Shown here: one piece after another, positions 7,716 through 14,345 of the stretch | How the letters are laid out: every line of letters begins with the position of its first letter | Position numbering within the stretch: the stretch's first letter is position 1 | Source: Mariaggregatimicrobium sp964498785 | GTDB lineage: Bacteria; Zhuqueibacterota; Zhuqueibacteria; Thermofontimicrobiales; Thiofontviventaceae | Direction of reading: 5' to 3' | Assembly (NCBI GenBank): GCA_964498785.1 | Contig: CAZCJL010000076.1 | Coordinates: 1-31,231, forward strand | Length of the DNA: 31,231 bases | Program-made: the position numbers and the translations under genes | The notes under the pieces: generated by a model | What the model was told of the DNA's origin: nothing | Seen by the model: only the letters and a program-made list of their open reading frames with translations | The model's database searches: none

Positions 7716-8699
7716 ATGAGGCATTTAAAGAGTCTTTTCATAATTGTTCTTATCTTTGCTTTTATAATGATTAGATGTTCTGCCATTACACAATACACCA
7801 GCAGTCAACTGGCAAAAGCTCCTGAATTTCAACCTTATGATGGTTTGAAAACACGAATTGCTGTGCTCGATTTTGAGAATTATTCGAATCAAGGAGGGGC
7901 AAAATTGGGAAGCGCTGTTGCAGATCGTCTGATCGGTTTGCTAATGAAATCAAACAGATTTATTATTGTTGAACGACAACGGATCGAAGAAATTTTCCAG
8001 GAGCAGGCGCTGGGGCAATCCGGAGTTATTACAGAAGAAACAGCGCCACAAGTGGGAGAGTTGTTGGGTGTAGAGGCGATTGTTTTAGGAAATATCCTGG
8101 AAGTCCTGGAAGAAACAGGTGCTCACAGCTTCACGAATAATGATGATAAAGATAAAGATAAATGGTCGTTCGCATTGAAAGCGACTGTCGGACATGTGAA
8201 ATTTGCATATCGCATGGTGGATGTAAATACAGGTGAAATTATTGCCGCCGATGATGTGACCGCAACGGAAATTCGTCCCGGATTCGGGATTGAAACCAAG
8301 GACTTTGATTTTTCGGACATGTTCGAATTTGACCAGACAATTATCGGAAATGCTACCCGAAAGGCCATTAACAAAATCGCGGTGTCTATTGTTGAGAATA
8401 GCGGTCATCTGGAATGGACAGGCAAAATCATTCGCGTGAAAGATGATACACATATTTATTTCACACCAGGCAGAAGCACAGGAATTAAAATCGGCGACAC
8501 ATTCCGGATATTTGGCGTAAAGATAATTGATTCTGACGACGTTGAACTCGAAGAACTTTTTGAAAAAGGATCCGCTAAAGTCATCAGCTTCATCGGACAA
8601 CGGGTTGCCAAAGCGATTATCCTGGATGGGGAGCAATTTGAGGTCGGAGATAAAGTAAAATATATGGAGTTAGATGATCCATTGGAAGAAGAATTGTAA
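7716..8699 (+). CDS. CsgG-family outer-membrane protein (paralogue 2)
   Basis: A 327-residue CsgG-family protein that is collinear with the preceding paralogue. Compare TRIAVLDFENYSN, RFIIVERQRIEEIFQEQALG, APQVGELLGVEAIVLGNI and NTGEIIAADDV. It too ends in a beta-rich FlgT-C-like tail (about 235-315: IIRVKDDTHIYFTPGRSTGI, KIGDTFRIFG). An acidic insert, NNDDKDKDK, lies near 140-148. The N-terminus is one hydrophobic segment ending in IMIRC (C21). Arginine before the cysteine is unusual for a lipobox, so lipidation is doubtful. GAGGGG stands 12 nt before the ATG. The tandem arrangement suggests duplication followed by divergence, and the two could form a mixed or paired pore (inference). Confidence 0.86.
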   Translation: MRHLKSLFIIVLIFAFIMIRCSAITQYTSSQLAKAPEFQPYDGLKTRIAVLDFENYSNQGGAKLGSAVADRLIGLLMKSNRFIIVERQRIEEIFQEQALGQSGVITEETAPQVGELLGVEAIVLGNILEVLEETGAHSFTNNDDKDKDKWSFALKATVGHVKFAYRMVDVNTGEIIAADDVTATEIRPGFGIETKDFDFSDMFEFDQTIIGNATRKAINKIAVSIVENSGHLEWTGKIIRVKDDTHIYFTPGRSTGIKIGDTFRIFGVKIIDSDDVELEELFEKGSAKVISFIGQRVAKAIILDGEQFEVGDKVKYMELDDPLEEEL

Positions 8700-8719
8700 T
8701 TTTATGGACGAATACAATT

Positions 8720-10000
8720 TTGTTAATTATTGATAGTATTGAGAATGATAGCATTGCATTAGAGTTGAATCTTCAAAATGGTGATATATTAAATAAAATC
8801 AATGAGCACCCAATTCATGATATTATTGATTACAGATTTTATATCTCCGACGAGTTCGTATCGATTGAAATACAAAGAAATCAGCGTATATTGATTTTTG
8901 ATATTGAAAAAGATGCAGATGAAGATTTAGGAGTTACTTTTAAACCTGTCAAATATCGATGTTGCGGAAATAAATGTATCTTCTGCTTTATCGATCAGAA
9001 TCCGACCGGGATGAGAACCAATATTTATTTCAAAGATGAAGATTATCGGCTGTCATTTTTACATGGTAATTATGTAACATTAACAAATATCAGCCGGAAT
9101 GATCTGAATAGAATTATTGAGCAGCGTCTGACGCCATTGTATGTTTCAGTGCATTCGACTGATGTTGATGTTCGTAAATTGATGCTGGGAATTAAAAAAG
9201 ATGACCAGTTGCTCCAGAAAATAGAATTTTTGACCACGCATCGTATTGAGTTACATGTTCAAATAGTGCTATGTCCTGGTATAAATGATGGGGAACATCT
9301 TGAAAAAACAATTCAGGATTTAGCTGTATTTTATCCGGGTATTCAGTCAATCGCGATTGTGCCGGTGGGCCTCACAAAACATCGTGAAAAGCTGTTTCCG
9401 CTTCACCCGATATCCTCGAAAAAGGCGAATCAAATTATCGAATATGTGAACAGGCAGGCAGATTTATGTAAACGAAAACTCGGCTCTTATTTCGTTTTTT
9501 TAGCAGATGAATTTTATCTGAAAGCAAAACAAAAAATTCCACCAGCAGAAAAATATGAGGAATATTCCCAATACGAAAATGGTGTGGGTATGCTTCGTCA
9601 TTTTATAGATGAATTTGCAGCGCAAAGCACGCACTTTCCCTACAGCATTCCACAAAAACATAAAATTAGAATTGTTACCGCAGAACTTGCCAGCCATTTT
9701 ATCGAGAACACAGTAATCCCTCGATTAAATCAGATAAAAAATCTGGATGCATCTTTGGCAGTTATTATAAATAATTTCTATGGCACAAGCGTTAAAGTGA
9801 GTGGACTAATGACAGGATCTGATATTTTTGAACAAATAAGGAAAATGCCTCCTGTAAATACAATGTTATTGCCGGAAAACTGTTTAAATACCGATGGTTT
9901 GTTTTTAGATGACTGGACGGTTTCGGAACTGGAACAAAAAGTGAAGCAACAAATTAAAATAGTTGGATTTGATTTAGTAGAACAAATACGAACGCTGTAG
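8720..10000 (+). CDS. DUF512 protein: PDZ plus radical-SAM-like Fe-S domain
   Basis: A 426-residue cytosolic protein of the conserved DUF512/TIGR03279-like family. Residues about 1-65 are a PDZ-like domain (IENDSIALELNLQNGDIL). Next is CCGNKCIFCFIDQNPTGMR at 81-99, in which C82-x3-C86-x2-C89 is the radical-SAM-type [4Fe-4S] motif. The DUF512 region covers roughly 275-410. The reaction catalysed by this family is not established. In many bacteria the gene lies directly upstream of der, and here only 9 nt separate the two. The start is uncertain: I keep TTG at 8720 because it gives the family-like N-terminus, but no Shine-Dalgarno site precedes it. The nearby ATG at 8704 is out of frame and soon stops. 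Confidence 0.88.
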   Translation: MLIIDSIENDSIALELNLQNGDILNKINEHPIHDIIDYRFYISDEFVSIEIQRNQRILIFDIEKDADEDLGVTFKPVKYRCCGNKCIFCFIDQNPTGMRTNIYFKDEDYRLSFLHGNYVTLTNISRNDLNRIIEQRLTPLYVSVHSTDVDVRKLMLGIKKDDQLLQKIEFLTTHRIELHVQIVLCPGINDGEHLEKTIQDLAVFYPGIQSIAIVPVGLTKHREKLFPLHPISSKKANQIIEYVNRQADLCKRKLGSYFVFLADEFYLKAKQKIPPAEKYEEYSQYENGVGMLRHFIDEFAAQSTHFPYSIPQKHKIRIVTAELASHFIENTVIPRLNQIKNLDASLAVIINNFYGTSVKVSGLMTGSDIFEQIRKMPPVNTMLLPENCLNTDGLFLDDWTVSELEQKVKQQIKIVGFDLVEQIRTL

Positions 10001-10009
10001 AGAGTGGAA

Positions 10010-11323
10010 ATGCGAAAACCGAGTTTAGCAATTATAGGAAGACCGAACGTTGGTAAATCGACTTTGTTTAACCGTATTATCCGAAGACGGGAAGCGATTG
10101 TTAATGACGTTGCCGGGGTTACCAGAGATCGCATCTATGCTGACGCAGATTGGAGCGGCATACATTTTACATTGATCGATACCGGTGGCTATTTGCCAGG
10201 AACCGGCAACTTGATTCACGACGCGGTACTGACCCAGGTAATGGAAGCTATTCGTGAGGCTGACGTGGTTCTGTACCTCGGCGATATAAAAGCCGGTGTA
10301 ACAAGTCTTGATTTGGAAATAAGCCGGTTGTTAAAAAAACAGAACAGCAATGTTTTACTTGGCATTAACAAGGTTGATTATGATGCATTAGAGTTAGAAA
10401 TTCATGAATTTTACAGCATGGGACTGGGTGAGCCGATTCCTATTTCTGCTGCAAATGGACGAAATATTGGTGATTTACTGGATATTGTTATTAAAAAATT
10501 TCCCCAACAACACGTGAACATTATCGATGAAGATGAATATATCAAGCTCTCTGTTGTTGGAAAACCAAATGTCGGAAAATCATCGTTCGTGAACGCGCTT
10601 ATTGGCGCTGAAAGACTTATCGTTACCGAAATACCGGGAACTACCCGTGATTCAATTGATACTGAATTTTATTATAACAATAAAAAATATATATTAGTTG
10701 ACACTGCCGGGCTTCGTAAAAAGGCGAAAGTAAAAGATGAAATTGAATATTACAGCACGGTTCGCACAGTGAATAGTATTCGCGGATGTAACGTGGCTAT
10801 CATCCTTATCGATGCCACAGAAGGAATCGCTGATCAGGATAAAAAGGTTATTGAACATGCAATTCATTTCAATAAGGGGATTGTATTAGCAGTAAATAAA
10901 TGGGACATTATCGAAAAAAATATGCATACTGCCAGAGAATTTGAACTGGAAATTCAATCCAAAATTCCGTACATCAAATTTTTACCAATCATTTTTATTT
11001 CAGCGCTAACAAAACAGCGGATATTCAAAACCATTGACATTGCTCTATCTGTCCATCAGGAACGGCAGAAAAGAATAGCAACAAGCGAATTGAATAATTT
11101 TCTCGCTGACATATTGGCATTAAATCCACCGCCTGCGCCTGGCGGAAAGCATATAAAAATCAAATATTGTGTGCAGGTAAAAACCGCGCCTCCTGTATTT
11201 TCTTTTTTTTGTAATTATCCGAAATTGATAAAATCCAATTACAGACAGTTTTTAGAAAATAAGATCAGAGAACGATTTGGCTTTTTGGGTGTTCCGATTA
11301 CCTTAACTTTTAAAAAGAAATAA
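10010..11323 (+). CDS. der: Ribosome-associated GTPase Der (EngA)
   Basis: Der is an essential double GTPase that acts in 50S ribosomal subunit maturation. The 437-residue protein has the first G domain with GRPNVGKST at 10-18, DTGGY and NKVD. The second has GKPNVGKSS at 184-192, the DTAGLRKK switch and NKWD. A C-terminal KH-like domain of about 110 residues follows, ending in FLGVPITLTFKKK. I chose the ATG at 10010, preceded by GAGAGTGG. A GTG at 10004 would add two residues. It follows the DUF512 gene by 9 nt, and the protease gene begins 4 nt after it, so all are probably in one operon. Confidence 0.97.
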   Translation: MRKPSLAIIGRPNVGKSTLFNRIIRRREAIVNDVAGVTRDRIYADADWSGIHFTLIDTGGYLPGTGNLIHDAVLTQVMEAIREADVVLYLGDIKAGVTSLDLEISRLLKKQNSNVLLGINKVDYDALELEIHEFYSMGLGEPIPISAANGRNIGDLLDIVIKKFPQQHVNIIDEDEYIKLSVVGKPNVGKSSFVNALIGAERLIVTEIPGTTRDSIDTEFYYNNKKYILVDTAGLRKKAKVKDEIEYYSTVRTVNSIRGCNVAIILIDATEGIADQDKKVIEHAIHFNKGIVLAVNKWDIIEKNMHTAREFELEIQSKIPYIKFLPIIFISALTKQRIFKTIDIALSVHQERQKRIATSELNNFLADILALNPPPAPGGKHIKIKYCVQVKTAPPVFSFFCNYPKLIKSNYRQFLENKIRERFGFLGVPITLTFKKK

Positions 11324-11327
11324 TGAT

Positions 11328-13058
11328 ATGAAAAAGCTAACTTTCATTTTCCTGATAATTCCGTGTTTCATTTTCGGACAAACGATTTTAAGTAGTTTAG
11401 ACAGAGATTTGAAGAGTGGCAATTTAGATTATGAAGAATATTTGGTGAATCGTGTTCTGGCGATAAATGAACCGATGCACTTGCAGCAAAGCGTAAGCGA
11501 TTCGATGTTACCGATAAAAAGCGGAACCTTTATCACCGCAGAGGCAAAGTATCGCTGGGAAAGTTTTAGCTTAGCAAATCAGCAATTATTAAAAAGTTTA
11601 TTTGCCCGACCGGAAATGGCGGAAGAATATGTGAGCCCATCAGGACAATTTAAAATTCATTATGATACAAATGGTACCAATGCAGTTTCCGCATCCGATT
11701 TAAACGGAAATTCGATTCCCGATTACATTGAAAAGGTAGCTGTTATTTTTGATTCATCGCACGCATTTATTGTGGATACGCTTGGTTATCAGCCTCCACC
11801 CTCGGACAGAGGTGTTCATGGCGATGAGTATGATGTGTATGTAAAAGAGTTTTATACAAGTATGTACGGACAAACAGTGTCTGAAGAATTCGTCAATCAA
11901 AAACAAAAGTCATGCAGCAGTTACATTGAAATTGATAATAACTATAAGGGATTTTTGACCAGTGGCCTTAATGGACTCCGGGTGACAGCGGCTCATGAAT
12001 ATTTTCATGCAATTCAATTTGGATATACATTTGATTATAATAATAGTGATTTCTGGAAAAATAATGTATTCTTTTATGAGATTTCGTCAACCTGGATGGA
12101 GGACATGGTTTATGATGATGTTAACGATTATTATTATTATATGACTGATTTTTATCGACATATCAATCGGTCATTTACCACATATAACGGATCGTATGAA
12201 TATGGAAATTGTGTCTGGAATCACATGGTAACAAAAAAATACGGACCAGATGTGATTCGGTCAACCTGGGAAAAAATGATCGATTTTCCGGTATTGACTG
12301 CCATGGATCAGGCACTAGCAAGTGTGGGGAGCAGTTTCCAACATGAATTTGCTGAATACGCGGTATGGAATTATTTTACAGGAAACCGCGCTGATAGTAT
12401 TAATTATTACCCGGAGGGTAGCGAATACCCGGAAGTGAGATTTAATTCAAGTACTATTTTTTCGGCAGATACGATTATCGCCGGAATGAGTTATCAACTG
12501 GCCTATTCTTATTATAATTTTATCGATCCCTTGTTTGTGAATGATATTACGTTCATTCCGGTCAATAATGAAAACACTGAGAATATTCAAAAAGAAATTA
12601 CGTTCAGGATAAGTCGTACCAAATCCGATTCTTTCAAAACAGTTGCCGATGATTTTAATGTGAATCTCATTTTAGAAGATCAGTTTCGGTGGCAGACAAA
12701 TATTATTCTCGAAAATGCTGATGGGGAAATAACGATTTTTGATTACGAATCTTTGGAAAATGAAGAGGACCAGGCAAGCGGAATTATCAGCTTTGGTCCG
12801 AATCCGTTAGATATTCATAAGCATAAATATTTAAATATCTACTATAATCTTAAAAAAGCCAGTCCCCTCGCGATTACTCTTTTTAATGAAAATGGGTACA
12901 AAATGAATCGATTTGAAGAACCAATGAAGTCAAAAGGGGAAAATCTCCAATATTCAATTGATCAAAAATATTTTCGGGATTATCCCGGAGGAATCTATTT
13001 GATCTTGTTTGAAACGAATTATTCACAAGATTTGGTAAAAATTGCTATAATAAGATAG
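11328..13058 (+). CDS. Secreted zinc metalloprotease, MXAN_6640-like, with C-terminal sorting domain
   Basis: A 576-residue exported protein with a signal peptide cleaved around G17/Q18. The catalytic region includes the segment DLNGNSIPDYIE and HEYFH at 223-227. E251 in YEISSTWMED is a good candidate for the third zinc ligand, as in gluzincins and in the MXAN_6640 family of putative metalloproteases. The last 90 residues or so (FGPNPLDIHKHKYLNIYY, then ITLFNENGYKM, YPGGIYLI and a basic end) look like a type A C-terminal sorting domain of the type IX secretion system. The protein is therefore probably exported to or beyond the cell surface. Substrate unknown. The ATG lies 4 nt after der with a weak Shine-Dalgarno site. 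Pairing with the downstream site-2-protease gene (13 nt) may be only positional. Confidence 0.83.
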   Translation: MKKLTFIFLIIPCFIFGQTILSSLDRDLKSGNLDYEEYLVNRVLAINEPMHLQQSVSDSMLPIKSGTFITAEAKYRWESFSLANQQLLKSLFARPEMAEEYVSPSGQFKIHYDTNGTNAVSASDLNGNSIPDYIEKVAVIFDSSHAFIVDTLGYQPPPSDRGVHGDEYDVYVKEFYTSMYGQTVSEEFVNQKQKSCSSYIEIDNNYKGFLTSGLNGLRVTAAHEYFHAIQFGYTFDYNNSDFWKNNVFFYEISSTWMEDMVYDDVNDYYYYMTDFYRHINRSFTTYNGSYEYGNCVWNHMVTKKYGPDVIRSTWEKMIDFPVLTAMDQALASVGSSFQHEFAEYAVWNYFTGNRADSINYYPEGSEYPEVRFNSSTIFSADTIIAGMSYQLAYSYYNFIDPLFVNDITFIPVNNENTENIQKEITFRISRTKSDSFKTVADDFNVNLILEDQFRWQTNIILENADGEITIFDYESLENEEDQASGIISFGPNPLDIHKHKYLNIYYNLKKASPLAITLFNENGYKMNRFEEPMKSKGENLQYSIDQKYFRDYPGGIYLILFETNYSQDLVKIAIIR

Positions 13059-13071
13059 GATTGAAGCTTAA

Positions 13072-13716
13072 ATGAATATAGAATATTATTTTCTGATCGC
13101 ACCGCCAATTTTGTTGGCTCTGACAATACATGAATATGCACACGCTTACATTGCAAACAAGCTCGGTGATCCCACTGCAAAAGAATATGGGCGCCTGACC
13201 TTAAATCCACTCAAACACCTTGATTTAATGGGCACGTTGATGGTGTTCATTATTCGGATTGGGTGGGCAAAACCGGTGCCGGTAAATCCGGCATATTTTC
13301 GTAATCCAAAACGGGATATGTTGTGGGTTTCTCTGGCTGGTCCGTTATCAAATATACTGTTAGCGTTTATTTTTGGTTTTATCTACAGAGTGTTTAATAT
13401 AACTTTATTCCAGTCAGTAAATGAAGTAATGGCGCAGATAATTCAGTTTATGCTAAGTTATGCAATTATTATCAATTTAATACTCGCATTTTTTAATATG
13501 CTGCCTATTCCTCCCCTCGATGGTTCTAAAATTCTTGCCGGAATGCTTCCGCCGCAATATGAGGCGTTGTATGAAAAATATATGGGATACGGCCATTTTG
13601 TTCTCCTCGGATTAATCATTATCAGTGTTGTTTTGAAAGTTCCTATTTTTTCCATGCTTTATTTACCATTTGTGAGATTTTTCAGTTCTCTTTTTGCAGG
13701 GACGCAGTTTCTTTAG
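13072..13716 (+). CDS. Site-2 protease (M50) family membrane protein
   Basis: A 214-residue polytopic membrane protein of the compact M50/YwhC-like type. HEYAH at 20-24 in the first hydrophobic segment gives two zinc ligands, and PIPPLDG at 145-151 supplies the conserved aspartate D150. Further hydrophobic segments lie at about 52-64, 84-105, 117-143 and 170-195. There is no PDZ domain, unlike RseP. Such short homologues are widespread and mostly without known substrates. The ATG follows the metalloprotease stop by 13 nt. This is the last gene of the + strand run. Confidence 0.92.
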   Translation: MNIEYYFLIAPPILLALTIHEYAHAYIANKLGDPTAKEYGRLTLNPLKHLDLMGTLMVFIIRIGWAKPVPVNPAYFRNPKRDMLWVSLAGPLSNILLAFIFGFIYRVFNITLFQSVNEVMAQIIQFMLSYAIIINLILAFFNMLPIPPLDGSKILAGMLPPQYEALYEKYMGYGHFVLLGLIIISVVLKVPIFSMLYLPFVRFFSSLFAGTQFL

Positions 13717-14345
13717 AACGTGACTATTACATAAAAAAATGGATTACATTGTTTTTGTTGCCTCGTGGGGGAGAGAAATACATAAAGAAAGTATCCGGGA
13801 ACTCGGTAATTGCCGGGCAAACCCTTGCGAAGGTTTGTAGCTATACAATATATAGATAATTCATTGAAATATTTTCAATATACAGGCCAGTCTATTTTAA
13901 CCCAAGTTCACCACACTATTTTGGAAAATGTCCTTAAATTGGCAAAAATAAAGGCTAACTTCAATATTTACCTTCAAAAAATAGATGTAGTGACCCACAA
14001 ATTTAATACTTGACTTTAATGTTATTTTTACAGTAAATTAAAGGTACAATTATTGAAGACAATAAAAAAATTCAAACCAATATTAAAAAAAATGAAAAAG
14101 CACAAATCTGTAGTGACCCATTAACGTATTTGTGAACAAAAAATCGACCTAAGCTCAATAAAAAGGAGTTTATCCTTTAGAAATTGAGGTGAACTTGGGT
14201 TAATAACCTTGGCAAGGGTAGTTCGTGGACAGCCTGTTTATGCAATGCCAGTGCAATTTATAACGCACTTCCCGGAACAGCTTCACGCAGATTCAGTTTT
14301 AATGACGCGCTGAAATAGTATATTATTCAAACAAAATTTCTGGTT
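13717..14345. repeat. Gene-free region with nested inverted repeats (possible decayed mobile element)
   Basis: This 629-nt gap has no convincing gene but much symmetry. A perfect 16-nt inverted pair lies at 13897-13912 (TTAACCCAAGTTCACC) and 14188-14203, bounding 307 nt. Outside it, 13821-13835 and 14205-14219 match in inverse orientation at 14 of 15 bases; each is also a small palindrome around CCTT/AAGG. TCCGGGAA at 13794-13801 faces TTCCCGGA at 14269-14276. Inside, TGTAGTGACCCA occurs twice as a direct repeat (13986-13997 and 14109-14120). Hairpins lie at 14101-14134 (CACAAAT/ATTTGTG) and 14162-14178 (AAAGGA/TCCTTT). The pattern fits a MITE or an insertion-sequence remnant, but no transposase is present. 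Confidence 0.6.

Noticed and set aside
8085..8636. Long open frame of 183 codons on the - strand opposite the second CsgG gene
   Set aside because: It is a shadow of the well-supported + strand gene, with no ribosome site and no family-like sequence.
13794..13860. Resemblance to a c-di-GMP riboswitch because of GGGCAAACC followed by a hairpin
   Set aside because: The remaining conserved bases and the second stem of that riboswitch class are missing, and no suitable gene follows on the + strand.
13810..14013. A 67-codon reading frame in the repeat-rich gap
   Set aside because: It runs through the inverted-repeat arms, has no ribosome site and its product has no recognisable features.
13897..14203. 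Possible integron attC site because of the GTT/AAC-type inverted ends
   Set aside because: The unit is too long, the internal L-box pair is absent, and no integrase or cassette array is present.
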